A stretch of 64,000 nt of DNA from Myxococcus fulvus (lineage in GTDB: Bacteria; Myxococcota; Myxococcia; Myxococcales; Myxococcaceae), in contig NZ_FOIB01000001.1 of assembly GCF_900111765.1 (NCBI RefSeq), positions 1,674,001-1,738,000 on the forward strand, given 5' to 3'. Made by a program: the position numbers and the translations under genes. Shown piece after piece: positions 55,025 through 64,000 of the stretch. The first letter of the stretch is position 1, and the number at the start of each line of letters is the position of its first letter. Below the pieces are notes generated by a model that saw only the letters and a program-made list of their open reading frames with translations, had not been told where the DNA came from and did no database searches.

Positions 55025-56146
55025 TCAGGCGGGAGGCGGAGGCTCGGCGGCGGAGCCGAGCGGCGTGGCATGCTTCTCGAGCCACTCGCGCATGACGGGA
55101 TAGACCTCCGTGGGCGCGCCCTTGCCGAACACGAGGTCTCCGTGGCCGTAGTCCATCGCGTCGCCGTGGTCCTTGCCGAACACGTGGAGGGTGCGGTCCG
55201 GAGCGGTGACGAGGGCGAACTGGCTCTCCACGTTCTCCGCGGTGGCGAGCCGGTCCGCGCTTCCGCCCATGACGAGGATGGGCAGCTGGAGCCCGGCGAT
55301 ACCCGCGCGCCAGTCGCGGGTGCGGTCGAACGAGCGGAACGCGTCGTGCTCGATCCAATCCTGGAACTGGAGCAGCACCTTGCGGCTCATCGACGACATC
55401 ATGTTGGCGTACACCTGCCGCTGGATGCGCGGAGGGATGTGCAGCGGATTCACCACCAGGTCGGACAGGGGCAGCGTCACGTAGCCCAGGAACGGCGCCA
55501 GGCTCGCACTCATCCACTCCTGCCGGAAGCGGGCCGGCCACGCGGCGCGCACGCCGAGCGAGATGAGCGTGCGCAGGAACGGCTCGGACTTGAAGTGCAC
55601 GGGCGCGCCCAGCGTGAGCAGCCCCGCGAGCTTCGCGCCCTCCGGCCCCTGGGCCAGCCCATAACCGACGAGCCCCCCCAGCGAGTGCCCCAACCAGAAC
55701 GCCCGCTTCGCGCCCGTCTCCTTCAGCGCCAGCTCCAGCAGCGCGGGCCCGTCCTGCAGGATGTGGTCGTCGATGGTGAAGTCGGTGTACCGCCGCCCTC
55801 GCGGTGGCAGGCGTGAGTGCCCGGTGCCCCGCCACTCCACGCTGAAGCAGTCGAAGCCCGCCTCGGCCAGGTAGTGGGCCACGGAGTAGGGGGGCTCGAA
55901 GTCGAACGTGAACCGGTTCGCCGCCAGCCCATGGCACAGGAGCACCGGCTCCTCGAAGCGCCTCACCGGCGCGCGCCGGACATGGACCGCCACCTCCCAC
56001 CCATCCGCGCACCGGGCCTTGAAGGCCTGGGGAAGGGGCGTCCGCAGACGGTACCACCGCCGGACCAGCGCCACCCAGAGGACATTGCCCAGCACCACGA
56101 CGAGGGCAGCGACCAGCACCCACACGACCCAGCGCCCGTCTGCCAT
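55025..56146 (-). CDS. Membrane-anchored alpha/beta hydrolase (PhaC-like subgroup)
   Basis: 373 residues with an AAGGAG ribosome site. An N-terminal transmembrane helix (about 7-29) precedes the hydrolase fold. CHGLAANRFTFDFEP is the oxyanion HG segment, SVEWRGTGHSRLPP follows, and GHSLGGLVGYG holds the nucleophile Ser. VMGGSADRLAT carries the acid and DHGDAMDYGHGDLV a catalytic His. The CHGLxxNR...YxLA pattern resembles PHA synthase/depolymerase and lipase relatives. Localisation at the inner membrane is inferred. It converges on the beta-helix gene. Confidence 0.87.
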   Translation of the reverse strand: MADGRWVVWVLVAALVVVLGNVLWVALVRRWYRLRTPLPQAFKARCADGWEVAVHVRRAPVRRFEEPVLLCHGLAANRFTFDFEPPYSVAHYLAEAGFDCFSVEWRGTGHSRLPPRGRRYTDFTIDDHILQDGPALLELALKETGAKRAFWLGHSLGGLVGYGLAQGPEGAKLAGLLTLGAPVHFKSEPFLRTLISLGVRAAWPARFRQEWMSASLAPFLGYVTLPLSDLVVNPLHIPPRIQRQVYANMMSSMSRKVLLQFQDWIEHDAFRSFDRTRDWRAGIAGLQLPILVMGGSADRLATAENVESQFALVTAPDRTLHVFGKDHGDAMDYGHGDLVFGKGAPTEVYPVMREWLEKHATPLGSAAEPPPPA

Positions 56147-56269
56147 CGCGCCTGCTCTCCTTGCCGACCCCTGGGTCTGACGGTTCCTCGAATAAAACCC
56201 TGCTAAGGTTCGTTCTCCGGCCGTCCTGCTGCCAGGAACTCATGGGCATCAGAGGAAGTCGAGGGATCG

Positions 56270-57130
56270 ATGAAGTTACGGAAACTGATGTTCGTGCTGC
56301 CGAACCTCTTCACTGTCACGTCCATCTTCTGTGGCTTCTATGCCATCACGCTGTGCGCGGGCGAGGCGGAGCCGGTCCACCTCTACCAGGCCGCGTTGGC
56401 CATCTTCTTCGCGATGTTCTTCGACGGGTTCGACGGCCGCGTCGCCCGGCTGACGAAGACGCAGAGCGACTTCGGTGTCCAGCTGGACAGTCTGGCGGAC
56501 GTCGTCTCCTTCGGGGCGGCTCCCGCGCTGCTGGTCTACAAGTGGGCGCTGGCGCCCCTGGGCTTCGCGGGGCTGTTCATCTCGTTCGCGTTCGCCGCGT
56601 GCGGCGCGCTGCGGCTGGCGCGCTTCAACGTGCTGGCGGCGCGCAATCCTCACGGGGGTGGCGGGAGCTTCTTCGTGGGCCTGCCCATCCCGATTGCCGC
56701 GGGCATGCTCGTCTCGGTCATCATCTCCCATCACGTGGCCTCGCAGGGTGAGCCTCTTCGCGAGTCGGCCTACGTCCCGGTGGCGGTCGCGGTGGCGGGC
56801 CTGTCGCTGCTCATGGTGTCGACGGTGCGCTACCGCACCTTCAAGGACACCCGCCCCAACCGGAAGAGCGCGGCCGTGTTCATGCTGATGGTGGCGGCCG
56901 GTGTGGCCATCGCGACGCAGTATCATCCCGCCTGGTTGCTGGTGGCCTGCTGTGGCGCCTACCTCGCGCTCGGGTTGGTGGAGTCCGCGGTGCAGGTGCG
57001 CACGCACCTGGCCGCGCGCAAGCTCGCCGCGGGTTCCGCGGCCGTCGCTGGCGTCATCGATGACGAGGACGACGACGAGGAGTCCGAGGACGGCGAAGGT
57101 CCCCGCAACAACGGACCCGCCTTCCTCTGA
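56270..57130 (+). CDS. pssA: CDP-diacylglycerol-serine O-phosphatidyltransferase
   Basis: 286 residues with a GAGGGAT ribosome site. It makes phosphatidylserine, the precursor of phosphatidylethanolamine. The CDP-alcohol phosphotransferase motif D-G-x2-A-R-x8-G-x3-D-x3-D is intact from DGRVAR through GVQLDSLAD at about residues 51-75. Seven or so hydrophobic segments fit an integral inner-membrane enzyme. The C-terminal 30 residues are strongly acidic (DDEDDDEESEDGEG). Head group Ser rather than glycerol is inferred from the N-terminal PNLFTVTSIFCGF segment typical of PssA. No decarboxylase gene is next to it. Confidence 0.88.
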   Translation: MKLRKLMFVLPNLFTVTSIFCGFYAITLCAGEAEPVHLYQAALAIFFAMFFDGFDGRVARLTKTQSDFGVQLDSLADVVSFGAAPALLVYKWALAPLGFAGLFISFAFAACGALRLARFNVLAARNPHGGGGSFFVGLPIPIAAGMLVSVIISHHVASQGEPLRESAYVPVAVAVAGLSLLMVSTVRYRTFKDTRPNRKSAAVFMLMVAAGVAIATQYHPAWLLVACCGAYLALGLVESAVQVRTHLAARKLAAGSAAVAGVIDDEDDDEESEDGEGPRNNGPAFL

Positions 57131-57140
57131 GCTGAAGCCC

Positions 57141-57173
57141 CCAGGCCGTCGCCGGGCAGCACGCCCTGCCTGG
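57141..57173 (+). terminator. Hairpin between pssA and cinA
   Basis: CCAGGC/GCCTGG arms with an inner GGGCAG/CTGCC-type pairing start 11 bases after the pssA stop. No U-tract. Confidence 0.4.
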
Positions 57174-57304
57174 CCCGCCCGGAAACGTCCGGACCGCTCG
57201 CCAACCAGGGTCTGGGTGGAGTTGAGCCGACACCCGCCCGGCTTCCCGCCTGGAGGGCGGAGCCTGAAGACGCATCCGTCCGTGCCGAGGCCCTCGCGTG
57301 TCGC

Positions 57305-57310
57305 TAGGAT
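57305..57310 (+). promoter_or_regulatory. Putative -10 element, leaderless start of cinA
   Basis: TAGGAT ends 9 bases before the cinA ATG; no Shine-Dalgarno and no clear -35. Confidence 0.35.
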
Positions 57311-57319
57311 GCGCGCCCC

Positions 57320-58582
57320 ATGCGGGTCGAATTGCTGTGCACGGGTGACGAGCTGGTCACCGGCCTCATCACGGACACGAACAGCACCTACCTGGAGGCC
57401 CGGCTCTTCGACCTGGGCGTGAAGGTGGAGCGGGTGGTGCTCGTGGGGGACGTCCGGCCGGACATCACCCAGACGCTGCTCGAGGCCGCCGCGCGAGCGG
57501 ATGTCGTGGTGGTCTCCGGAGGGCTGGGCCCCACGGCGGACGACTTCACCCTGGAGTGCGCCGCGGCCGCCGCGGGTGTCCCGTTGGAGGAGGACGCCCG
57601 GGTCCTGGAGTGGCTGCGCGAGCGCTACGCGGCGCGTGGCGTTCCCATCAATCCCAGCGCGCTGCGCATGGCGCGAATCCCCCGTGGCTCCGAGCCGGTG
57701 CGCAATCCCGCCGGCTCCGCGCCGCTCGTCGTGCTCACACTGGGGCGCTGTCGCCTGTTCTTCCTGCCCGGGGTGCCGCGCGAGTACCGCGCCCTGCTGG
57801 ACAACGAGGTGCTGCCGCGCATCCGCGCCGAGCTGGAGTCGAGGCCGGGCCGTCTGTTCCGGGCCTTCCGGCTGCTTCGCACCGTGGGCATCCCCGAGTC
57901 CGAGCTGGACCTGGCCGTGGCGCCGCTGGCGCCCAGCCACCCCCGGGTGGTGTTCGGCTTCCGCACGCATGCGCCGGAGAATCACCTCAAGCTGATGGCG
58001 GAGGCGCCCACTCAGGCCGAGGCCGACCAGGCCCTGGCCGCGGTGGAGGCCGAGTGTCGTCGCGTGCTGGGGCGACATGTCTTCGCCGCGGACGGTGAGG
58101 AGTACGCGCCCGCGCTGCTGTCGGCGCTGGGGCGTGCCGGGGCCACGCTGGCCACGGCGGAGAGCTGCACGGGAGGACTCATCGCCCAGCGGCTGACGGC
58201 GGTGCCGGGTTCGAGCACCGTCTTCATCGGAGGCGCGGTGGTCTACTCGGAGAAGATGAAGACCGCCTGGGTGGGTGTCCCCACCGAAGTGCTCGAGCGT
58301 CATACCGCGGTCTCCACTCCGACGGCCGTGGCCATGGCCGAGGGCGTGCGTGCCGCCTGCGGCGCCACATACGGCCTGGCGGTGACGGGGTACGCGGGGC
58401 CCGGAGGAGGGACTCCCGAAGACCCGGTGGGCACCGTGTATTGCGCGCTCGCGGGACCGGGGTTCGCCACGCGGTGTGAGCGCATGTCCTTTTCTGGAGA
58501 CAGGGAGCGCGTGCGCCTCTTCGCTGCCTCCCACACCCTGGAGATGCTGCGGCAGCACCTGCTGACCGCCGCCCAATCATGA
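57320..58582 (+). CDS. cinA: CinA-family protein (COG1058 plus NMN deamidase domain)
   Basis: 420 residues, full two-domain CinA. The N-terminal MoaB-like domain (MRVELLCTGDELVTGLITDT, then VVVSGGLGPTADDFT) has pyrophosphatase-like features. The C-terminal CinA domain (about 260-415) has ATAESCTGGLIAQRLTAVPG and TGYAGPGGGTPEDPVGTV, which hold the Ser/Thr-rich active site of NMN deamidase. Together they act in NAD recycling, and the gene is often linked to recA, as it roughly is here (2 kb). The start is preceded by a TAGGAT box 9 bases away and no ribosome site. It overlaps the next gene by four bases. Confidence 0.92.
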   Translation: MRVELLCTGDELVTGLITDTNSTYLEARLFDLGVKVERVVLVGDVRPDITQTLLEAAARADVVVVSGGLGPTADDFTLECAAAAAGVPLEEDARVLEWLRERYAARGVPINPSALRMARIPRGSEPVRNPAGSAPLVVLTLGRCRLFFLPGVPREYRALLDNEVLPRIRAELESRPGRLFRAFRLLRTVGIPESELDLAVAPLAPSHPRVVFGFRTHAPENHLKLMAEAPTQAEADQALAAVEAECRRVLGRHVFAADGEEYAPALLSALGRAGATLATAESCTGGLIAQRLTAVPGSSTVFIGGAVVYSEKMKTAWVGVPTEVLERHTAVSTPTAVAMAEGVRAACGATYGLAVTGYAGPGGGTPEDPVGTVYCALAGPGFATRCERMSFSGDRERVRLFAASHTLEMLRQHLLTAAQS

Positions 58583-60039
58583 GTCGCTCCAAGTCCAAGC
58601 GCCCCGCGCCGTCCACGCCCGAGCCCCAGGCTGCGCCTGGGATCGAGCCCGCCGCCACCGCGCCCGTGGAACCCGCCGCTCCCGCCGTCGCCGAAGGGAT
58701 GGTCGCGCCCGTGGGCAGTGGAAGCACGGTCGGCGCCGTCCTTCGCGTGTGGTTCGCGGCCTACCGGGTGGAGGTGCTGTTGTTCCTGGTGGCGTTCGTC
58801 GTGCTCGCCAGCTTCAGCTCGCAGCGCTTCCTGCGCCAGAGCGCCGCGCCGCACTTCATCTACCAGGCGCAGGGGTGGCTGGAGGGGCGGCTGGACGTGG
58901 ACCCCCAGGTGCTCCCGAACCTGGAGGACTGGGCCTGTGTGCGGCAGGTGAATGGCCAGAAGGTCCGCTGCGAGGGCCGGCCGCTGCCGGATGACCGCTG
59001 GTTCGTGAGCTTCCCGTCGTTCCCCGCCGTGGCGATGCTTCCCTTCGTCGCGCTGCACGGGTACCAGTTCAACGACACCTCCTTCGGCGTCATCGTCGGC
59101 GCGCTGGCGGTGGCGCTGTTCTACTCGTTGCTGCGCTTCCTCGCCCGGGAAGGGGAGACGGCGCGCACCCGCGATGAGAACGTCGTGCTCGCGCTGACGC
59201 TCGCCTTCGGGACGTTGTTCTTCTACTGCGCCATCCGTGGCGAGGTGTGGTTCAGCGCCGAGGTCATGGGCGTGGCCCTCACCTGTCTCTACGTGCGCAA
59301 TGCGCTGCGGGCCCGTCGTCCTGTCCTGGCGGGTGTGTTCTTCTCCATGGCGACGCTCACGCGCACGCCGTTGTTCTTCGCGGGGCTCTTCTTCGTGCTG
59401 GAGGCCCTGTGTCCGGGCCCCGAGCCTCGCTTGCAGCAGCTCAAGGAGCTGGGCCGCCACTGGAAGCAGGCCGCGAGGAAGGTGGGCCTGTTCGCCCTGG
59501 GGGCCGCGCCCCTGGGCCTGCTCGCCGCCGGCTACAACGTGTATCGCTTCGGCCGCTTGAGCGAGTTCGGCCACGCCTATCTCTTCAACAACCGCGTCAA
59601 CGTGGACATCGACCGGTGGGGCCTCTTCCACTGGGAATACCTGGGGCGCAACCTGGAGGCCGCCTTCCTCAAGTGGCCCTCCCTGTCGCTGTCGCCGCTC
59701 AAGCTCGGGTATGACCCGCGCGGGCTCACGCTGCTTCTGACGCTGCCGCTGCTCGTCTTCCTGCTGGTGCCGAAGCTGCGGCCTCGGCTGCACTGGCCCC
59801 TGTGGCTCACCGTGGCCGTGTGCGCGCTGCCCGGTCTGTTCTACCAGAACACGGGCTACATGCAGTTCGGCTTCCGCTTCAGCCTCGACTACACGCCCTA
59901 CCTCCTTTTGCTCTTCGCCATCGGTGGTTGGTCGCTCCGCCAGCGCGTGGTGATGGGCACGTTGGTGCTGGGCGTGCTGGTGAACTTCTGGGGCGCCGTG
60001 GCCTTCCGTGGCTACACGGAGCTTGTCCGGAACTGGTAG
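58579..60039 (+). CDS. Multi-pass membrane protein, GT-C-like
   Basis: 486 residues. A Pro/Ala-rich cytoplasmic N-terminus (about 55 residues) is followed by roughly ten transmembrane segments. A large early periplasmic loop with two Cys (WACVRQVNGQKVRC) and a charged loop before TM2 resemble lipid-linked-sugar (GT-C) transferases and dolichyl-phosphate-mannose mannosyltransferase-like proteins. No family-defining motif was confirmed. Its ATG overlaps the cinA stop codon, so it is translationally coupled to cinA. Confidence 0.72.
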   Translation: MSRSKSKRPAPSTPEPQAAPGIEPAATAPVEPAAPAVAEGMVAPVGSGSTVGAVLRVWFAAYRVEVLLFLVAFVVLASFSSQRFLRQSAAPHFIYQAQGWLEGRLDVDPQVLPNLEDWACVRQVNGQKVRCEGRPLPDDRWFVSFPSFPAVAMLPFVALHGYQFNDTSFGVIVGALAVALFYSLLRFLAREGETARTRDENVVLALTLAFGTLFFYCAIRGEVWFSAEVMGVALTCLYVRNALRARRPVLAGVFFSMATLTRTPLFFAGLFFVLEALCPGPEPRLQQLKELGRHWKQAARKVGLFALGAAPLGLLAAGYNVYRFGRLSEFGHAYLFNNRVNVDIDRWGLFHWEYLGRNLEAAFLKWPSLSLSPLKLGYDPRGLTLLLTLPLLVFLLVPKLRPRLHWPLWLTVAVCALPGLFYQNTGYMQFGFRFSLDYTPYLLLLFAIGGWSLRQRVVMGTLVLGVLVNFWGAVAFRGYTELVRNW

Positions 60040-60097
60040 GGCGTTGCCTCCCGAGGGGTTGAAACCCCCGGGGCGGGCGCGCAGATAGAGAAGAGCC

Positions 60098-60607
60098 ATG
60101 GAACCTCCCACCGGACAGCCCCCCGCCGGCAAGCGCTGGCACACTCGCGAGGACAGCGGCATCCGCCTCGATGCCGCCCTGCGCTGGTGGCATGACGACG
60201 AGCCCATCGAGCACCCGAAAATCATCGAACTCTTCAACGCCTCTCTCATCCTGGACGACGAGGGTCGCTACCAACTGCGCATCGGGCAGGACTGGTGCTA
60301 CGTGCAGGTCGAGGACGCCGCGTACGAGGTCCGGACCGTGGACGTCACGCCGGACGCGCGTGTGTCCATCCGCTTGAGTGACCGCACCGCCGAGGCCCTG
60401 GAGCTCGACTCGCTCCAGCTGGACGGCTTGGGCGTCCTGACGTGTCGGGTGAAGCAGGGGCGGGCCAAGGCGCGCTTCTCGCGAGATGGCCAGTACCAGT
60501 TCGGGGCGCTGTTGGAGCCCGGCCCGGACGGCGGGCTGGTGGTGCGCGCCGGAGAGCGCCAGCACCCGGTGGCGCTCTCCCTGGAGTCGTTGACCGGCTC
60601 CGTCTAG
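60098..60607 (+). CDS. DUF1285 protein
   Basis: 169 residues, typical DUF1285 length. [20 protein letters not shown] at the N-terminus (with DAALRW in the conserved W-rich helix), [30 protein letters not shown] in the middle, and the closing [18 protein letters not shown] match the family. Structures show a two-domain fold, but the function is unknown. The gene ends with a 4-base overlap with the convergent recA stop. Confidence 0.85.
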   Translation: MEPPTGQPPAGKRWHTREDSGIRLDAALRWWHDDEPIEHPKIIELFNASLILDDEGRYQLRIGQDWCYVQVEDAAYEVRTVDVTPDARVSIRLSDRTAEALELDSLQLDGLGVLTCRVKQGRAKARFSRDGQYQFGALLEPGPDGGLVVRAGERQHPVALSLESLTGSV

Positions 60608-61632
60608 GCAGCGGCTTCCACGGCGGGCGAGGGGCAGGGGAGCGGCGGTGTCCCCGCGAGCTCCCGGGCCAACGCCTCCATCGTGTCGGAGTGCTCACGC
60701 AGCCACTCCGCGGCGCGCTCCCTTCCCTGGCCGATGCGCTCGCCTCGGAGGCTGAAGTGGCTGCCGGACTTATCGATGAGTCCCGTGGCCACGCCAAGGT
60801 CCAGCACCTCCCCGGCGCGGTGGATGCCGCTGCCGTACAACAGGTCGAACTCCGCCTCCTGGAAGGGCGGGGCCAGCTTGTTCTTCACCACCTTCACCCG
60901 GGCCCGCGAGCCCACCACGGCGTCTCCCTCCTTGAGGTTGCCCGTGCGCCGAATCTCCATGCGCACCGAGGAATAGAACTTCAGCGCGTTCCCTCCGGTG
61001 GTGGTCTCGGGGTTGCCGAACATCACGCCAATCTTCATCCGAATCTGGTTGATGAAGACGATGCAGCATCCCGAGCGGCTCACCGCGCCCGTGAGCTTGC
61101 GCAGGGCCTGGCTCATCAGCCGCGCCTGCACGCCCATGTGCGCGTCGCCCATCTCGCCCTCGATTTCCGCGCGAGGCACCAGCGCCGCCACCGAGTCCAC
61201 GACGATGAGGTCCACCGCTCCCGAGCGCACGAGCTGCTCGGTGATTTCCAGCGCCTGCTCACCAGTGTCCGGCTGGGACACCAGCAGCTCCTCCACCCGC
61301 ACCCCCAGCTTGCGCGCGTAGGAGATGTCGAGCGCATGCTCCGCGTCGATGAACGCCGCCACGCCGCCGGCGGCCTGGACCTGCGCAATCGCATGCAGCG
61401 TGAGCGTCGTCTTTCCGGACGACTCGTTGCCGAACACCTCCACCACGCGGCCCCGGGGATAGCCGCCCACGCCGAGCGCCCGGTCCAGCCCCACCGAACC
61501 GGACGGAATCACCGCGACCTTGTGCTCCTGCGTGTCCCCACCCAACGTCATCACCGAGCCACGTCCGAACTGCTTCTCGATGGACGCCACCGCCGCCGCC
61601 ACTGCCTTCAGCTTCTCCGTCAGCTTGCTCAT
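60604..61632 (-). CDS. recA: Recombinase A
   Basis: 342 residues. It promotes strand exchange and SOS co-protease activity. The N-terminal helix [20 protein letters not shown], Walker [34 protein letters not shown], loop L2 region [19 protein letters not shown], and the C-terminal ATP-binding core are all intact. The short C-terminal tail is Pro/Ala-rich ([15 protein letters not shown]) instead of acidic as in E. coli. The ribosome site is GAGGGAG. Myxococcus species carry two recA genes, so which copy this is cannot be settled from the window. Confidence 0.97.
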   Translation of the reverse strand: MSKLTEKLKAVAAAVASIEKQFGRGSVMTLGGDTQEHKVAVIPSGSVGLDRALGVGGYPRGRVVEVFGNESSGKTTLTLHAIAQVQAAGGVAAFIDAEHALDISYARKLGVRVEELLVSQPDTGEQALEITEQLVRSGAVDLIVVDSVAALVPRAEIEGEMGDAHMGVQARLMSQALRKLTGAVSRSGCCIVFINQIRMKIGVMFGNPETTTGGNALKFYSSVRMEIRRTGNLKEGDAVVGSRARVKVVKNKLAPPFQEAEFDLLYGSGIHRAGEVLDLGVATGLIDKSGSHFSLRGERIGQGRERAAEWLREHSDTMEALARELAGTPPLPCPSPAVEAAA

Positions 61633-61932
61633 CGACTCCCTCGCCGCCCTGTCCTTGAGTCCGTGCTGCGCCCTGTCGCCCCGGAACGAGACGCCCGACG
61701 CATCGGTGCGGGGGGAGAGCAATGGGCGTGCCGCGAGGTACTCCCTGTGAACACATGAAGAGAGGCGTCCGTGAGGGACTGCGGGCGTCTCGCAGGGTGG
61801 AAGGTGAGCCCTCCTCAGGATTTCCGGGGTGAGCGAGGGGCTGTCCGGCTGCCTGGTGAATTCACGGCGCTTTGCGTTGAAGTTTGGAGGGGGCGGCATG
61901 ACCTTTCGCTCGTGAAAACCCAACGCGAAGAC
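61633..61932. other. Divergent region between recA and ndh
   Basis: 300 bases holding promoters for both genes. A LexA-like 17-mer is the only motif I could name. On the plus strand TTGCGTTGAAG (about 61872) may be the -35 area of the ndh promoter, but the matching -10 is poor. No small gene or RNA was recognised. Confidence 0.45.
61746..61762 (-). promoter_or_regulatory. Weak LexA-like site upstream of recA
   Basis: Read on the minus strand the 17-mer matches 13 positions of the Myxococcus LexA motif CTRHAMRYBYGTTCAGS, with GTTCA conserved and the last two positions differing. It lies about 115 bases upstream of the recA start codon. LexA control is therefore uncertain. Confidence 0.25.
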
Positions 61933-63294
61933 ATGCCCCATGTGGTCATCCTCGGCGGCGGGTTCGCCGGGCTTCGGGCCGCGCAGCAGCTCGCCAAGGC
62001 GCCGGTCCGTCTCACCCTGGTGGACCGGCACAACCACCACCTCTTCCAGCCGCTGCTGTACCAGGTGGCCACGGCGACGCTGAGCCCCAGCGAGATTGCC
62101 GCGCCGCTGCGGGCCCTGCTCGGACCCCAGGGCGTCGCGGTGGTGCTGGCGGACGTGACGGGCGTCGACACCGCGGGGAAGCGGGTGCTGCTCTCGGATG
62201 GAGAGCTGAAGTACGACTACCTCGTCATCGCGACGGGGGCGACACACTCGTACTTCGGCAATGACCAGTGGGCGCGCCATGCCCCGGGTCTGAAGTCCAT
62301 CGAGGACGCGGTGGAGATTCGACGTCGGGTCCTGCTGGCGTACGAGCTGGCCGAGCGTGAGACGGACCCTCGCATGCGCAAGGCCCTGCTCAACTTCGTC
62401 ATCATCGGCGCGGGACCCACGGGCGTGGAGATGGCGGGCTCGCTGGCGGAAATCAGCCGCAAGTCCCTGTCGGGTGACTTCAAGAACATCGACCCGCGGG
62501 ATGCGCGCATCATCCTCATCGAGGGCCTGGGCAAGGTCCTGCCCGTCTATCCGGACGACCTGACGGACAAGGCGCGGCGCACGCTGGAGAAGCTCGGCGT
62601 GGAGGTCCGCACGGGTGCCCGGGTGACGAACATCGACGAGACGGGCGTCTACATCGGCACGGAGTTCATCGCGGCCCGCACCGTGATTTGGGCCGCCGGT
62701 GTCGCCGCCTCGCCGGTGGCACGCTCGCTCGGCGTTCCGCTGGACCGCGCGGGGCGGGTACACGTGACGCCCCAGTTGACCGTCCCTGGTCTCGAGGACG
62801 TCTTCGTCGTGGGCGATCTGGCCTCGATCAACCAGGAGGACGGCACGCCCGTGCCGGGGCTCGCGCCCGCCGCGATGCAGGAGGGCAAGCACGCTGCGTC
62901 CAACATCCTTCGCCGCCTGCGCGGGGAGCCCATGGTGCCCTTCAAGTACTGGGACAGGGGCTCCTACGCGGTGATTGGCCGAGGCCACGCGGTGGGCATC
63001 GCCTTCCGGCGCTTCAAACAGACAGGGTTTCCCGCGTGGGGCGCCTGGCTGTTCATCCACCTGATGTTCCTCATCGGCTTCAGGAGCAAGCTGGCGGTGA
63101 TGCTCAACTGGGCCTACTCCTATCTGACCTTCGGCAAGTCGGCCCGAATCATCACCGGCCCCGCGCCCAGGTTGGATCAGCTCACGCTCGTGGCCTCGTC
63201 GCCGGACGGGAAGGGGGCTCCCACGGATGACACGGAGGGCGCGTCGCGCCTCGTCTCTTCCTCGAATGAGCTGGCTCCGCCGTCCCCCCACTGA
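61933..63294 (+). CDS. ndh: Type II NADH:quinone oxidoreductase
   Basis: 453 residues from ATG 61933; GTG 61912 would add seven residues. It transfers electrons from NADH to quinone at the cytoplasmic face of the membrane without proton pumping. [20 protein letters not shown] is the FAD loop, [18 protein letters not shown] the NADH loop, and [15 protein letters not shown] the second FAD contact. The quinone-site motif [13 protein letters not shown] is present. A hydrophobic C-terminal region ([18 protein letters not shown]) anchors it. It ends inside the antisense tail of the comM gene. Confidence 0.92.
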   Translation: MPHVVILGGGFAGLRAAQQLAKAPVRLTLVDRHNHHLFQPLLYQVATATLSPSEIAAPLRALLGPQGVAVVLADVTGVDTAGKRVLLSDGELKYDYLVIATGATHSYFGNDQWARHAPGLKSIEDAVEIRRRVLLAYELAERETDPRMRKALLNFVIIGAGPTGVEMAGSLAEISRKSLSGDFKNIDPRDARIILIEGLGKVLPVYPDDLTDKARRTLEKLGVEVRTGARVTNIDETGVYIGTEFIAARTVIWAAGVAASPVARSLGVPLDRAGRVHVTPQLTVPGLEDVFVVGDLASINQEDGTPVPGLAPAAMQEGKHAASNILRRLRGEPMVPFKYWDRGSYAVIGRGHAVGIAFRRFKQTGFPAWGAWLFIHLMFLIGFRSKLAVMLNWAYSYLTFGKSARIITGPAPRLDQLTLVASSPDGKGAPTDDTEGASRLVSSSNELAPPSPH

Positions 63295-64000
63295 GGCGTG
63301 ACGCCTCGGCCACCGGGAAGAGGTCCGTCAGCGGGCGGTCTCCACCGCCCGCCCGTGCCTGAACGATGGGGAAGGGTGCCTCCCTGCGTGTTCGAGTGCA
63401 ACCAGCCTCGTCGGTCCAGCGCCCTGCAGTCGATGGCGAGCCGCATGTCCACGTCCTCGATGCGTCCGTGGTCCTCCAGGTCCGCGCGAGTCAGGGCGAG
63501 CTTCAGGAGCCGGTCATGGGCTCGCGCTGACAGCCCATGGCGTCGCACCGCCAGCTCCAGCATCCGCTCGGCGCCGGCGCTCAGGACGCAGTGGCGCCGC
63601 AGGAGGTGGGACGGGAGCTGCGCGTTGCAGTGCACGCTCGGCTCGTCCCGGTACCGCTCACGCTGACGTTGTCTCGCGGCCTCCACGCGCTCCCGATGGT
63701 GGCGACTGGAGGGCTCCTTCGTCTCCGCGCGCGCCAGGTGGTGGTACTCCACCGGCCGGGTCTGCAAGGTGATGTCGACGCGGTCCAACAGCGGGCCACT
63801 GACGCGGGCGTGGTAGTCGAACACGCGATGCTCCGGACACGTGCAGGTGTGTCCCGGCACGTTGAAGTAGCCGCAAGGGCAGGGGTTCATCGCCGCCACC
63901 AGCATCACCTGACACGGATAGCTGATGTTCTGGTTGGCGCGCGCCAGGTGGATGATTCCTTCCTCCAGTGGCTGTCGCAGCACTTCCAGCACGTTGCGGC
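63177..64000 (-). CDS. comM: ComM/YifB-family Mg-chelatase-like ATPase, 5' end outside window
   Basis: The 3' part of a minus-strand gene whose start lies beyond base 64000; about 274 codons are seen. [34 protein letters not shown] with the zinc-type Cys, and [15 protein letters not shown] are the sensor and arginine-finger region of ComM, and the C-terminal helical domain contains [21 protein letters not shown]. ComM is a branch-migration helicase in natural transformation. After the usual end of the family (near RALDRRGW) the frame continues about 60 Gly/Pro/Arg-rich residues, running antisense into ndh. Confidence 0.88.
   Translation of the reverse strand, partial: RNVLEVLRQPLEEGIIHLARANQNISYPCQVMLVAAMNPCPCGYFNVPGHTCTCPEHRVFDYHARVSGPLLDRVDITLQTRPVEYHHLARAETKEPSSRHHRERVEAARQRQRERYRDEPSVHCNAQLPSHLLRRHCVLSAGAERMLELAVRRHGLSARAHDRLLKLALTRADLEDHGRIEDVDMRLAIDCRALDRRGWLHSNTQGGTLPHRSGTGGRWRPPADGPLPGGRGVTPQWGDGGASSFEEETRRDAPSVSSVGAPFPSGDEATSVS
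63331..63352. terminator. Strong hairpin between ndh and comM core
   Basis: Perfect 9-bp arms GCGGGCGGT and ACCGCCCGC with a 4-base loop, 36 bases after the ndh stop and inside the C-terminal tail of the comM frame. GAGGCG-TGA-CGCCTC just upstream is a smaller hairpin. Confidence 0.6.

Overview
The window is high-GC (about 70%), densely coding DNA that looks like a chromosomal segment of a myxobacterium (Myxococcota, probably the Myxococcus/Corallococcus/Cystobacter group). This is inferred from gene content: a periplasmic-propeller histidine kinase, a PATAN/DUF4388 protein with a J-like domain, many outer-membrane lipoproteins and beta-barrels, very large Ala/Glu-rich coiled-coil and TPR proteins, and a methyl-accepting chemotaxis protein. 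No tRNA, rRNA, insertion sequence, prophage or CRISPR array was recognised.

Layout. 1-2.9 kb: translation operon fmt (5' end outside the window), a degenerate type II dehydroquinase-like gene, and rsmB. 2.9-7.0 kb: LysR regulator, small membrane protein, MJ1255-type glycosyltransferase, and an SDR plus cysteine-less redoxin pair. 7.2-10.7 kb: aminotransferase, then a secreted alpha/beta-hydrolase-like protein with an anchored partner. 10.8-14.9 kb: acidic hypothetical protein, PP2C phosphatase, chemoreceptor. 14.9-24.0 kb: SDR, glutaryl-CoA dehydrogenase, DUF2058 protein with an RGG-like insert, lipoprotein, beta-barrel, a small protein resembling sigma region 4, M3-like peptidase, RluA-type pseudouridine synthase, GT2. 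24.0-30.1 kb: a 2001-residue TPR protein with a 51-bp coding minisatellite. 30-35.5 kb: PorV-like barrel, galU, cell-envelope genes, GST, a 70-bp tandem array, GNAT. 35.7-48.2 kb: hybrid propeller kinase, priA, and a 2253-residue protein (pseudo-receiver, acidic region, coiled coil, PATAN, J-like). 48.2-53.1 kb: def, nth, ltaE, an unusual ~117-bp tandem array, M23 lipoprotein, HU. 53.4-64 kb: beta-helix lipoprotein, alpha/beta hydrolase, pssA, cinA, multi-pass membrane protein, DUF1285, recA, type II NADH dehydrogenase, and the 3' part of comM.

Functionally the segment mixes housekeeping genes (initiator formylation and deformylation, rRNA modification, replication restart, recombination and base-excision repair, phospholipid and UDP-glucose synthesis) with envelope and signalling genes. 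Two features stand out. First, two non-coding tandem arrays each begin directly after a gene stop codon, and their units resemble the 3' end of that same gene. Second, many genes lack a Shine-Dalgarno sequence and instead have a TAnnnT-like hexamer 6-12 bases before the start codon, suggesting leaderless transcripts. The best single-protein candidate for something new is the 2253-residue pseudo-receiver/coiled-coil/PATAN/J protein.
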